Shown piece by piece: positions 40,411-48,243 of a stretch of DNA of 48,243 nt. The notes beneath the pieces are model-generated. The model worked only from the letters and a program-made list of their open reading frames with translations. It was not told the DNA's origin and did no database searches. Position 1 is the first letter of the stretch. Each line of letters starts with the position of its first letter. A program made the position numbers and the translations under genes. Origin of the DNA: Gammaproteobacteria bacterium. GTDB taxonomy: Bacteria; Pseudomonadota; Gammaproteobacteria; Chromatiales; Chromatiaceae. The stretch spans positions 1-48,243 of the forward strand of contig JAABSM010000023.1 in assembly GCA_011390365.1 (NCBI GenBank). The letters are read 5' to 3'.

Positions 40411-42144
40411 ATGAACCACCTGACGGACGCGACGACAAAACCCTTCGGCCCTGTTTTTTTACTGTCACTGGCGCTCTGGCTGCCATGCGCCGGTGTCGCC
40501 TTCGCCCAGGAGTCTAACGGCGCCGACCTGCTCAGCGCGGAAGACGAAACCGCCCAGGTGATCGCGCGCCTGACCGAGATTCGCGCCCTGGCGGCGGAGA
40601 AACGCGCCGAAGCCGAGTCCCTAAGGAAGCAGCTGAAGAGCAAGCTGGATGATGAAGAGCGTCAGGTCATCGATAAACAGTTGGCCGAGATCCCCAACAC
40701 CCTCCAAAAGCTCAATACCTCATTCGAGCAATTGGCGATCGGCGGCATAGATCTGAATGCCCTCTCCGACGCGCCCCCCGCCGAGTTCAACTGGAGGCAG
40801 GAGCTGGAACAGGTCACCCGGCCGTTACTGGCGGGATTGCGGGATCTCACGGAGAAGCCCCGCCGCATCGAGCAACTGCGTTCCGAATTGCAGCGTGAAC
40901 AGGGCAAGCTCAGGGTGATCGACAAGGCGCTGAATAACCTGAGCGAGCTGTTGGCCAGCGCGCCGCCGGAAGCGGTGAAGGAGCGGGTCAATCTGTTGCT
41001 CGGCGAGTGGCGGCAACGTCATAGCGACGTATCGGCGCGCATGGAGATCATCAATGTGCAGATCGCCAGCCTCCGGGGCGAGAACCTTTCCGCCTGGGAG
41101 AGCATCAAGCGCTCCTCCAGCGAGTTTTTCCAGGGCCGGGGATTGACGCTGCTGCTGGCCCTGAGCTCGGCGATCCTGGTGTGGATGCTGGGGCGGCTGA
41201 TCTACTCTCTATTGTTGCGCCTTTATACGCGGGGCAAGGAGGATCAGGAGCAGACCCGTTGGGAAAGGTTGCTCGCCTATGGCGTACGTTTCAGTAGCGT
41301 GGTGCTGATCGCCTTCTCCATCCTGGCGGTATTCTATCTGCGCGGTGATTTGCTGATGCTGGCGCTGGCGTTGCTGGTGTTGTTCGCGCTGCTGGTCGGG
41401 TTGCGCGGCGCCTTGCCCAAATACATCGACGAGATCCGCCTGCTTCTCGATCTGGGCGCGATCCGGGTCGGCGAGCGGGTGATCTACAACGGTGTGCCGA
41501 TGCTGGTGAGACGCATGCATGCCTATGTGACCCTGGACAACCCGGATCTCGAAGGGTCGATTCATCTGCCCATCGATCAGGTCGACGGGTTGATCTCTCG
41601 TTGCGCCCCCCAGGAGCCCTGGTTTCCTTGCCGCCCCGGAGAGTACCTGTTGCTGGAGGATGGCCGTCTGGCGCTGGTCAAGCGCCAGACCGTGGAGTTC
41701 GTCGACCTGCGCATCGCCGCCAGTATCCAGCGCGTCGCCACCGCCGACTTTCTCGCCATGGGCGTACGTAACCTGTCGCGCAAGCTGTTCGGCGTATCGG
41801 TGGTCTTCGGTATCGACTATCGTCACCAGGCGATCTGCCTCGATGAGGCGCCGGTGCGGCTGCGCGAGGGGATCGAGCGGGAGTTCGAGCGGCGCGGATT
41901 CCAGAAGCACCTGTTCGATCTGCTGCTGGAGTTTCGCGAGGCGGGGGCCAACTCTCTCGACTATCAGATCTTTGCTACCATGAGGGGGGCGGCGGCGGAA
42001 GATTACTTCGGTATCGCCCGCGCCATTCAACGGGGTTGCGTCGATGCCTGTAATCGCCAGGGTTGGGTGATCCCCTTCGCGCAACTGACCGTTCATCAGG
42101 GTGAGGGCTTCGGCGCCCTGCAACGACTGCCCGCGGAGACATGA
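40411..42144 (+). CDS. MscS-like membrane protein with periplasmic coiled coil
   Basis: 577 residues. A signal peptide (1-32, cleavage AFA-Q) leads to a 200-residue periplasmic coiled-coil region (45-235, rich in Glu, Arg and Leu). Three membrane helices follow (about 244-269, 287-310 and 313-333). Residues 335-395 (RGALPKYIDEIRLLLDLGAI, then GERVIYNGVPMLVRRMHAYV) look like the pore helix and beta domain of MscS-family channels, and the remaining C-terminal part is cytoplasmic. The usual Gly/Ala-rich pore pattern is weak (ALPKYIDE), so channel function is inferred, not certain. AGAGGTGA eight bases upstream supports the ATG. Its end overlaps the next gene by four bases. Confidence 0.72.
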   Translation: MNHLTDATTKPFGPVFLLSLALWLPCAGVAFAQESNGADLLSAEDETAQVIARLTEIRALAAEKRAEAESLRKQLKSKLDDEERQVIDKQLAEIPNTLQKLNTSFEQLAIGGIDLNALSDAPPAEFNWRQELEQVTRPLLAGLRDLTEKPRRIEQLRSELQREQGKLRVIDKALNNLSELLASAPPEAVKERVNLLLGEWRQRHSDVSARMEIINVQIASLRGENLSAWESIKRSSSEFFQGRGLTLLLALSSAILVWMLGRLIYSLLLRLYTRGKEDQEQTRWERLLAYGVRFSSVVLIAFSILAVFYLRGDLLMLALALLVLFALLVGLRGALPKYIDEIRLLLDLGAIRVGERVIYNGVPMLVRRMHAYVTLDNPDLEGSIHLPIDQVDGLISRCAPQEPWFPCRPGEYLLLEDGRLALVKRQTVEFVDLRIAASIQRVATADFLAMGVRNLSRKLFGVSVVFGIDYRHQAICLDEAPVRLREGIEREFERRGFQKHLFDLLLEFREAGANSLDYQIFATMRGAAAEDYFGIARAIQRGCVDACNRQGWVIPFAQLTVHQGEGFGALQRLPAET

Positions 42145-44039
42145 GCAGCAAGCAAGATGAGTACACCAGCGGGGCGCGTGACGCGCAGCCTTCGGCGGTA
42201 GGGCTGGAGCGTCGCGGCAACGAGTTCCTCGATCGGGTGACGGGGGCGGTGAATGCCGTGCCCTGGCACTTTACCCTGCTGGAGCTGGCCTGGACCGCCG
42301 GCCCGGCCACCCTTATCGCCGCCTGGCTCGGCTACTATCTGGGCTTCGGAAAGACCGCCCCCAGCGAAAGCCTCATCTTCTTCGTCGCCTATACCGTGAT
42401 CTTCGCGGTGATTGGCCTGGTGACGCGGGTGGTGACCCAGGCGACCTACGGCAAGCGCAAGAAGCAGGCGCGAGACCACCTGCTTCAGGCCACCGATCTG
42501 CTGCCGGATCTGATCGCCAGCTGTCGCGACCTCTACCTGGAGACCCTCGACCCGGTCGCTCGGCGCTACGAGGCGGGCGAGATGCTGCTGCGCCGGGTCG
42601 ATCTCGATAGCGCCTCGGTGTTGCTGGCGGTGGAGCAGCTCACCGGCGACGCCGAGCTGGCGCGGGCCGCGGCACGTATCGAGATGTTTCGCCGCAACGG
42701 CATGTTCAGCCGCGTGCGCGAAGAGGTCGCGGCGATCAGCGAGCGGGCGCGCGAGGCGGTGGCCGAGGTCCAGGAGTGCGCCCCCGTCGCCGCGGCGGCG
42801 CTCGCCGACCGGCTTGCGGGCCGCCTCCACGATCAGGAGCAGGGGGTGCCCAGGGACGACAACTTCGTCGAGCGCATCCTTGCCGCGGTGGAGCAGGACA
42901 ACGAAGACCTGATGACCCTGCTCGATGTCGAGGAGATGTTCATCCTGGTGTTCGAGCTTTTGGTCGGGCGGCGCATCACGGTGCTGAGTTTCACCTACCG
43001 CGGGCGCTGGGAGCTGGCCCGCGCCACCGACCAGCTGGAGGAGCGGCGCAACCGCTACCGCATCTCCAAGCTGACCGGCTACAGCCGCCTCAAGGCCCTG
43101 ATCGCCCTGCTCAACACCAGTGACGCGGTGAGCGTGTCCGGGCGCGGCTATCAGGGCGAGGATCTGCTGCAAGTCGCCTTGCGGGGGGTGCGTGCGGTGA
43201 ACGGCTACAGCGAGCGGTTGGCCCAGCAGGTAGCCGGCGGGGCGCTGGAGAAGCGTCGCGAACTCAGGCGCTGCGTGGCGCTGCTCCAATCGACCCTGCG
43301 CCTGGTGGCGGGCATGCGTCGTGCCTTCAACCACGCCGGCCAGCGCCACGCCCTGTTCCTGCGTACCATCGACAGGTGGAATCAGCTGATCGGGCCAGGC
43401 GAGCGCACCCTCGGCCAGGACGACGACACCGGCGGTCTGCGTATCGAGGACCATCAAATCAGCCTTGATGACGAGGCCAAGCTGAAGCTGGCCGACTGGC
43501 TTCACGAGTATGTCAGAAAGGAGGGCATCAACAGCGTCGAACAGCGGCTGGTGCGCGAGAATCGCGGCTACCGGGAACGCTTCACCGCCGACGACGCCAA
43601 GACCCTCACCATCGCCCTGGCCTCCGCCCTCAGCGAACATATCGACCTATCCCGTCCCGACATCCAGCGCGCCATCAACAACGCCAACGCCGCCAACCTG
43701 GCGGCCATCGAACCCACCCTCAGCGCCCATACCAAGGCCGGCTGGGGCGCGGCCATCGTCGCCGAGGTGCGCGAGGATCTGGGGCGCGCCGCCGAGCTGC
43801 TCGCCGCCACCCTGGTGGGCCGCTACGGCGTGCGCCTCAACGAGGCCTCGATCACCCTGCTGGAGCGGGAATACGGCGCCCGCCGCGAACGCCTCGCCAC
43901 CCTGCGCCCCTCGCGGGGCTCGGCGGTGCTGGGCGCGGTCACCTCCCTCGACGTAAGCCCGCCCCCCGCCATCGACGGCGATGCCGCCTGGCAACGGGAA
44001 CTGAATCGGGCGCGTCGGCTGATCGATCGCTATGCATGA
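42141..44039 (+). CDS. Membrane-anchored protein of unknown function
   Basis: 632 residues; I do not recognise a family. Two membrane helices near the N-terminus (about 44-69 and 76-99) are followed by a long soluble helical region (about 105-630) rich in Arg, Glu, Ala and Leu, without zinc, ATP or nuclease motifs that I can see. By the positive-inside rule (KRKKQAR right after helix 2) the bulk lies in the cytoplasm. Its ATG overlaps the stop of the MscS-like gene (ATGA), so the two are translated together and may form one complex. No paralogue is seen in the window. No terminator is evident in the first 100 bases after the stop. Confidence 0.8.
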   Translation: MSSKQDEYTSGARDAQPSAVGLERRGNEFLDRVTGAVNAVPWHFTLLELAWTAGPATLIAAWLGYYLGFGKTAPSESLIFFVAYTVIFAVIGLVTRVVTQATYGKRKKQARDHLLQATDLLPDLIASCRDLYLETLDPVARRYEAGEMLLRRVDLDSASVLLAVEQLTGDAELARAAARIEMFRRNGMFSRVREEVAAISERAREAVAEVQECAPVAAAALADRLAGRLHDQEQGVPRDDNFVERILAAVEQDNEDLMTLLDVEEMFILVFELLVGRRITVLSFTYRGRWELARATDQLEERRNRYRISKLTGYSRLKALIALLNTSDAVSVSGRGYQGEDLLQVALRGVRAVNGYSERLAQQVAGGALEKRRELRRCVALLQSTLRLVAGMRRAFNHAGQRHALFLRTIDRWNQLIGPGERTLGQDDDTGGLRIEDHQISLDDEAKLKLADWLHEYVRKEGINSVEQRLVRENRGYRERFTADDAKTLTIALASALSEHIDLSRPDIQRAINNANAANLAAIEPTLSAHTKAGWGAAIVAEVREDLGRAAELLAATLVGRYGVRLNEASITLLEREYGARRERLATLRPSRGSAVLGAVTSLDVSPPPAIDGDAAWQRELNRARRLIDRYA

Positions 44040-44164
44040 TCCGTTGGTAACATAAGTGGTGTAATATTGGAGAAATAAAGAGAATGTATTTCTCTTCTGT
44101 TGGCGCGTTCCCGAGAATCTCCACCAGCCCTTCAATAGCTTGCGGCGAAAGGGCCGGGAACTCA

Positions 44165-44210
44165 GTAACGCACCATTGCCCAGAATCCAGCTACGAAGAT
44201 GGTGCGTTAC
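44165..44210. repeat. GTAACGCACCAT inverted repeat
   Basis: GTAACGCACCAT (44165-44176) and ATGGTGCGTTAC (44199-44210) are perfect inverted repeats with a 22-base loop. The gap 44040-44469 has no gene; the right part (about 44290-44440) is GC-rich with small inverted repeats. The 'GGTGCGTTAC' motif is a frequent intergenic repeat in proteobacteria. No purine riboswitch core is recognisable ahead of the adenine deaminase gene. Confidence 0.7.
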
Positions 44211-44469
44211 GGTGCGCGGAAACATCGTTGGGAAATCCCTCCCAAATCGCCCCGTTCCGGTGGCGACAACCGGCCATCCTGGGGTAATGTAGCGGTAGCG
44301 GACGCCATACGCGTTCCAGGTGCAGGGCAAGGCCGCCGCTGGGCGCGGAGCCGCGGTCGCCACAACCGCGATAGCGGCTTGTTTGCCACGCCAGGCGGCC
44401 AACCCATCGCCAAAAAAGCGATTAGCGCCCCGCCGTACCCAAAAAGATGTCCAACCCCAGGTGATCTTC

Positions 44470-46125
44470 ATGAGCCAACACGGCAGTCACAACAGCGGCA
44501 ACCTGCAAGCCAACATCGTGCGTATCAAGGAACGGCGCATCGAGAGCGGCCAGCTCAACTGGAAGGATGGCGTGATTACGGGATTTTACGCCGAAGGGGG
44601 CGAGAACCCGGACCTGCCCTACCTCATCCCCGGCTTCGTCGACGCCCATGTCCATATCGAAAGCTCGATGCTGGTGCCAACCGAATTCGCACGCCTGGCG
44701 CTGCGTCACGGCACCCTGGGGTGCGTCTCCGACCCCCACGAGATCGCCAACGTGCTCGGCGTCGAAGGGGTCCGGTTCATGCTCGACAACGCCGCCCAGA
44801 CCCCCTTTCGCATCCAGTTCGGCGCCCCCTCCTGCGTACCCGCCACCCCTTTCGAAACCGCCGGCGCCCGGCTCGGGGTGGCCGAGGTCGAGGCGCTGCT
44901 CGACCATCCCCAGGTCGGCTATCTGTCAGAGATGATGAATTTCCCCGGCGTCCTCGCCGGCGACGAAGAGGTGATGGCCAAGCTCGCCGCCGCCAAGGCC
45001 CGCGGCCTGCCGGTGGACGGCCACGCCCCCGGTCTGCGCGGCGACCGGGCCTTCCGCTACGCCGAGGCCGGCATCGGCACGGACCACGAATGCTACCTGC
45101 TCGACGAGGCGCGGGAAAAGCTCTCCGCCGGCATGCAGATCCTCATTCGCGAGGGCTCGGCGGCGCGCAACTTCGACGCCCTGCAACCCCTGATCCGCGA
45201 ATACCCCGAGGCGGTGATGCTGTGCAGCGACGACAAACACCCCGACGACCTGGTCAAGGGCCACATCGACCGACTGGTGGCGCGGGCGCTGGAACTGGGC
45301 CACGACCTCTTCGATGCGCTGCGCTGCGCCTGCCTCAACCCGGTGGACTACTACGGCCTCGACCTGGGCCGGCTGGAGGTCGGCGACGCCATGGACGGGG
45401 TGCTGGTGCGGGACCTCAAGAACTTCCGGGTGCAACGGGCCTGGCTCGACGGTGTCAAGCTGGTCGATCATGGCCGGGTACTGCTCGAACCGGTGGCAAC
45501 CCAGCCGATCAACCGCTTCGAGGCCCGCCAGGTCAACGCCGACGACTTCTTCGTGCCCGCCGAGGGCGACTCGATTCGCGTCATCGAGGCCTATGACGGC
45601 GAACTCTACACCCGCGAAAAGATCCTCCCCGCCCGCGTCCAAGGGGGCCGGGTGATCCCCGACCCGGACAACGACGTACTGCCCATCTGCGTCCACAACC
45701 GCTACGCCATCGCCGACCCCGCCGTCGCCTTCGTACGCAACTTCGGTCTCCAGCGCGGGGCCATAGCATCGAGTGTAGCCCACGACTCCCACAACATCGT
45801 CGCCGTGGGGGCCGACTTCGACTCCCTCGCCGCCGCCGTCAACGCCGTGATCGACGCCAAGGGCGGCATCGCCGTCATCGACGGGGGCAAGGTGCGGGTG
45901 CTGCCCCTGCCGGTTGCCGGCATCATGACCAACGTCGACGGCGAGATCGCCGCCTCCCGCTACGCCACCCTCGACCGCCGCGCCAAGGAGCTCGGCTGCA
46001 AACTCCGCGCCCCCTTCATGACTCTCTCCTTCATGGCCCTGCTGGTCATCCCCGAGATCAAGCTCAGCGACAAGGGCCTCTTTGACGGCCGCAACTTCCA
46101 GTTCACCAACCTGATCCCACAATGA
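44470..46125 (+). CDS. ade: Adenine deaminase
   Basis: 551 residues. It converts adenine to hypoxanthine and ammonia in purine salvage. Family motifs in order: LIPGFVDAHVHIESSMLVP (metal-binding His pair), CVSDPHEIANVLG, DGHAPGLRG, GTDHECYLLDEAREKL, MLCSDDKHPDDLVKGH, and the C-terminal VAHDSHNIVAVGAD and MTNVDGEIA. This is the amidohydrolase form that uses manganese or iron, distinct from the ADA-type enzyme. AGGTGA five bases before ATG 44470 sets the start; the frame runs 50 codons further up through repeat-rich DNA. Length is a little below E. coli Ade (588). A small gene follows after 10 bp. Confidence 0.95.
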   Translation: MSQHGSHNSGNLQANIVRIKERRIESGQLNWKDGVITGFYAEGGENPDLPYLIPGFVDAHVHIESSMLVPTEFARLALRHGTLGCVSDPHEIANVLGVEGVRFMLDNAAQTPFRIQFGAPSCVPATPFETAGARLGVAEVEALLDHPQVGYLSEMMNFPGVLAGDEEVMAKLAAAKARGLPVDGHAPGLRGDRAFRYAEAGIGTDHECYLLDEAREKLSAGMQILIREGSAARNFDALQPLIREYPEAVMLCSDDKHPDDLVKGHIDRLVARALELGHDLFDALRCACLNPVDYYGLDLGRLEVGDAMDGVLVRDLKNFRVQRAWLDGVKLVDHGRVLLEPVATQPINRFEARQVNADDFFVPAEGDSIRVIEAYDGELYTREKILPARVQGGRVIPDPDNDVLPICVHNRYAIADPAVAFVRNFGLQRGAIASSVAHDSHNIVAVGADFDSLAAAVNAVIDAKGGIAVIDGGKVRVLPLPVAGIMTNVDGEIAASRYATLDRRAKELGCKLRAPFMTLSFMALLVIPEIKLSDKGLFDGRNFQFTNLIPQ

Positions 46126-46135
46126 GGCCCCACTC

Positions 46136-46471
46136 ATGACCGCCAGACAACCCCGCTTCCCCGCGCTACTCGTCCTCGACGGCCACGACGAACTCATCTA
46201 CCTCGCCGACCCCGCCAGCTGGCAGGCCGAGGCCGAAGGCATGCAACTCATGCCCGACCGCGACCGCCTGCTGGACGTCGACGGCCACCTCTACGCCCCC
46301 TCCATGGTCGGCGGCGGCGCGTTGCGAGCCTTGGACGAAACCATGACCTACGAGGATTTTACCGCCCGCGTCCGCCAACACCTCTTCGCCCAGGCTGACA
46401 CCTGCGTCAGCAAGGCCGGGTTTGATAGCTTTGCCGAGGGCATGGCGATTGTGGCCTCTCAGCAGGGGTAG
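46136..46471 (+). CDS. Small protein following ade, unknown function
   Basis: 111 residues, soluble, no signal peptide. The sequence has a beta-rich first half (FPALLVLDGHDELIYLADPA, then DRLLDVDGHLYAP) and a helical second half (TYEDFTARVRQHLFAQADTC, FDSFAEGMAIVASQQ). I do not recognise it with confidence; it may belong to one of the small conserved gammaproteobacterial DUF families. It starts 10 bp after the ade stop and has the same base composition, so it is probably co-transcribed and real. Confidence 0.7.
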   Translation: MTARQPRFPALLVLDGHDELIYLADPASWQAEAEGMQLMPDRDRLLDVDGHLYAPSMVGGGALRALDETMTYEDFTARVRQHLFAQADTCVSKAGFDSFAEGMAIVASQQG

Positions 46472-46492
46472 GAAACAGGGACTCGTTTAATA

Positions 46493-46530
46493 GACAGGAT
46501 TAACAGGATTTCTCAGGATTGACAGGATTT
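46493..46530 (+). repeat. GACAGGATTAACAGGATT-type repeat
   Basis: GACAGGATTAACAGGATT, then TCTCAGGATTGACAGGATTT. The clearest copy of this family in the window; others are at 17523, 20969 and 36132. It opens a run of unrelated repeats that fills 46472-46761. Confidence 0.7.
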
Positions 46531-46545
46531 GGGTTTGACGGTTTT

Positions 46546-46658
46546 CTCGTTCCCAAGGCCTCCTTGGGAATGCATGTCTTGCAAGCTCTCGCTTGCCGCC
46601 TGGATATGGGGGGCAGCCAGAGCCGCCAAGACCTGGGTTCCCAAGCTGGAGCTTGGAA
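46546..46658 (+). repeat. CTCGTTCCC palindromic repeat, copy C (longest)
   Basis: TCTCGTT, stem 1 TTCCCAAGG / CCTTGGGAA (46550-46570), spacer GCATGTCTT, stem 2 GCAAGC / GCTTGC (46581-46596), then a middle part with GGCAGC and GCCGCC, and a last stem TTCCCAAGC / GCTTGGAA (46638-46658). It matches copy D on the opposite strand and copies A and B at their first two stems. It touches the next element. Confidence 0.75.
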
Positions 46659-46659
46659 A

Positions 46660-46761
46660 CTAGTGCAGCACCCGCCAAGTGACTATAGAATAATGCGTGG
46701 CATAGGGCATTGATTTTTTTAATAAATAGTGTCATTGCTGATTTAGCGGGTGCTGCACTAG
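46660..46761. mobile_element. 102-bp MITE with perfect 16-bp terminal inverted repeats
   Basis: CTAGTGCAGCACCCGC (46660-46675) and GCGGGTGCTGCACTAG (46746-46761) are exact inverted repeats. The interior is AT-rich (TTGATTTTTTTAATAAATAG) and contains no ORF. The outermost CTAG may be the duplicated target; a four-base YTAR duplication is typical of IS5-type elements, which is an inference. It is directly next to repeat copy C, so an existing repeat may have been its target. Confidence 0.8.
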
Positions 46762-47255
46762 CCGCCACCGAACGGGACCTGGCCTAGCATGTCGCCCCCC
46801 GGAGACCCATGACGCGATACTGGCCGCGGCCCGGGCCGCCTGAGAAAACCTCGTACCAATAGGGGGGAGAGCTATTCGCGGGCGCTGTGGGCCGCTGAAG
46901 GTATCTGGGGCGAAGACGGTGGCCACCTGGGGCATCACCACTTCGCCCTGACAACTCGGAGCATCCCTTCGGCTCGCCAAGCCGCGCTCGGCCAAACCCG
47001 CTTTGGCGTAGCAGGGGCAGCCGAGCGCAGCTCGGCGCGCGATGGGGGACTGCCAAGATACGCGGGTAACGCCCCTCCACCGGAAAGGCTGGACACGCGC
47101 CCCTTTTCCTGATAAAAATGGGAAAAACAAGGTTGGAGTGCAAAAGGACGCCATTAGAGCTTCTCCTACCTGTCATCGAGAAAGGTGTCAGTGAGCATGA
47201 CAAAATTCGCCAGCGCCATATTGCACCGCACCGGCGATCACGCCAAGGGCATCTG
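46762..47255. other. GC-rich non-coding stretch before protease pair
   Basis: About 490 bp with no gene that I can support. A small hairpin GCCGAGC-GCA-GCTCGGC is at 47019-47035. The open frames on the minus strand (one reading RHARPGPVRW near its end) are Arg/Pro/Ser-rich and resemble nothing known. Composition is high in GC on the left and falls after 47100, at the approach to the protease genes. It could be the residue of an element or a structured RNA; I could not match it to a known one. Confidence 0.35.
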
Positions 47256-47636
47256 ATGGGACTTGTCTGTACAGATATTGTGCTGGAAAGTACGTTACGC
47301 AATCGAAAAATCGATGCGCGCGTAATGGTGGATACAGGTGCGGTGTCCATGGTGATCCCAGGGCATATCGCCCTCCAACTCGGTTTCGATATCGAAGAGT
47401 TCAGCACCCAAGAGGTCGTGCTGGCGGACGGGGCGAGAAAAAAGGTGCCGATGATCGGGCCGCTACGGGTCCATTTAGGTGATCGCTTCTGCGACCTCTC
47501 CGCGCTGGTGTTCGGAAACGAACCCCTGATGGGCGCGGTACCCATGGAGATGATGGACCTGGTGGTGAATCCCGCGTCCCAGACCCTTACCCTGAATCCA
47601 GGAAATCCCTACATATCAACGGGTTTAGTAAAGTAA
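47256..47636 (+). CDS. Clan AA aspartic protease-like protein
   Basis: 126 residues with no signal peptide or membrane helix. MGLVCTDIVLES is the usual opening of this small group; ARVMVDTGAVSMVIP (about 22-36) carries the DTGA catalytic motif; LADGARKKVPMIGPLRVHLG and EPLMGAVPMEMMDLVVNP complete the half-barrel. It should dimerise to form an active protease, as other one-domain clan AA proteins do. AAGGGC seven bases upstream marks the start. Its stop (TAA) overlaps the ATG of a second, homologous frame. GC content is below the window average. Role unknown; related genes are often scattered in accessory DNA. Confidence 0.82.
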   Translation: MGLVCTDIVLESTLRNRKIDARVMVDTGAVSMVIPGHIALQLGFDIEEFSTQEVVLADGARKKVPMIGPLRVHLGDRFCDLSALVFGNEPLMGAVPMEMMDLVVNPASQTLTLNPGNPYISTGLVK

Positions 47637-48056
47637 ATGGGATAGGTTACCGTACAGGCACAATTTCGGAAGATCGTGGACGTCGGTGCGACCCTGCGGG
47701 GGTAAATCACCAAAAATGAAATCCCGGTTTCCACGCGAACCTGTCTGGTTGACACTGGTGCGGTAATGGTCCTGTTACCCGAGGATGAAGCGGACAAGCT
47801 CAGCCTCATGCGGGGCGATAACGTGATCGTTACCTACGCCGATGAGCGCAAGGAGCGGTTACCGACGGGACTGGGGCTGGAAGTAACGATTGGGAAGCGC
47901 ACTGTGGTTACCGACTGCATGATTGGTCCGCCGCTTTGCGAACCTCAGATTGGCCGGTTGGTACTGGAAGAGATGGACATGGTTGTGGATTGCGCCGGAA
48001 GAACCTTGACGCTCAGGCCTGAATCGCCGAACCGGCCTTTGTTGAAGTTGAAATGA
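47637..48056 (+). pseudogene. Second clan AA aspartic protease frame with two in-frame stops
   Basis: From ATG at 47637 (TAAATG with the previous stop), one frame encodes a homologous protein through to 48056: VTVQAQFRKIVDVGATLRG, ITKNEIPVSTRTCLVDTGAV, and RLVLEEMDMVVDCAGRTLTL. It is broken only by TAG at 47643 and TAA at 47703. DTGA is intact at 47751-47762. The part after the second stop (from about 47706) is fully open, and the first ATG after it is at 47766, after the DTGA motif, so no initiation yields an intact catalytic site. Most likely a recent pseudogene; readthrough is possible but unsupported. Confidence 0.72.
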
Positions 48057-48243
48057 ATATTGATAGGGTGGTCCCTATTGTCTAAGCGAAGGCCGGCTCG
48101 AATTGTCTCTGATCATATTGGTCGAAAAATAATTCGAGCCTGGCCCTAATAGCGCTAGCGATCCTGTAACCATCTGAATTTAAAGAGCTAACACGGCTTC
48201 CTCTCGGGGTACAGTCAGCAGCGGATAGCCCTTAGGGCGTCGC
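48057..48243. other. Right-edge intergenic sequence
   Basis: 187 bp without a recognisable gene. TAGCGCTA at 48149-48156 is a small palindrome. Whether a gene begins beyond the edge cannot be seen. Confidence 0.5.

Noticed and set aside
42096-43640. A 514-residue open frame on the minus strand
   Set aside because: Antisense of the 632-residue membrane protein gene; composition is typical of shadow frames.
44290-44469. Purine riboswitch ahead of adenine deaminase
   Set aside because: The conserved three-way junction core is not recognisable, and the region contains ordinary small repeats.
46784-47545. A 253-residue open frame on the minus strand
   Set aside because: Partly antisense of the clan AA protease gene; no family features in the rest.

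Overview
The window is chromosomal DNA from a GC-rich gammaproteobacterium. Marker genes point there: lipB next to ybeD, rlmH-yhdE-rng, dnaX-ybaB-recR, pqiABC, rpoH, recC, ubiK, comM, hldE and gmhA. The many short dispersed intergenic repeats resemble those of the Chromatiales/Ectothiorhodospiraceae-like sulfur and marine lineages, but the exact taxon is inference. No rRNA, tRNA or CRISPR array was seen.

Layout. 1-2.8 kb: lipB (cut by the window edge), ybeD and a VOC-UPF0158 fusion, all minus strand. 2.9-7.4 kb: a plus-strand run with split pqiA, pqiB, pqiC, a PilZ protein and a secreted cupin. 7.4-9.5 kb: minus-strand DUF5063 protein and class I fumarase. 9.8-10.6 kb: an acidic protein of unknown function. 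10.7-15.4 kb: minus-strand rng, yhdE (maf), rlmH and an ABC exporter. 15.7-21 kb: dnaX, ybaB, recR, an AI-2E/PerM-type membrane protein and ruvB. 21-25 kb: an accessory stretch with a PIN-domain toxin-like pair, a ruvB fragment between direct repeats, a beheaded SMR transporter, a lower-GC zinc-ribbon/TPR gene and several mobile palindromic repeats. 25-27.4 kb: minus-strand aspartic protease, comM and ubiK. 27.5-30.4 kb: a nitrogen-control unit (porin-like protein, glnK, amtB) behind an NtrC palindrome and a sigma-54 promoter. 30.5-31.9 kb: rpoH and a DUF2956 gene. 32.3-36 kb: minus-strand recC with a small coupled gene. 36.3-40.4 kb: a tightly overlapping operon hldE - FAD oxidoreductase - aldo/keto reductase - gmhA. 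40.4-44 kb: an MscS-like membrane protein overlapping a 632-residue membrane protein of unknown function. 44.5-46.5 kb: adenine deaminase and a small gene. 46.5-48.2 kb: repeat nest, a MITE, and two tandem clan-AA aspartic protease genes, the second with two in-frame stops.

How the parts fit. Most genes are housekeeping: lipoylation, RNA and ribosome maturation, recombination and repair, envelope lipid transport, LPS heptose supply and ammonium sensing and uptake. The least explained parts are the heptose operon with two embedded oxidoreductases, the MscS-like/632-residue pair, the VOC-UPF0158 fusion, and the dispersed repeats. One repeat family has a MITE copy with terminal inverted repeats and a 12-bp target duplication. 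Another keeps a fixed framework while its stem arms change in complementary fashion.
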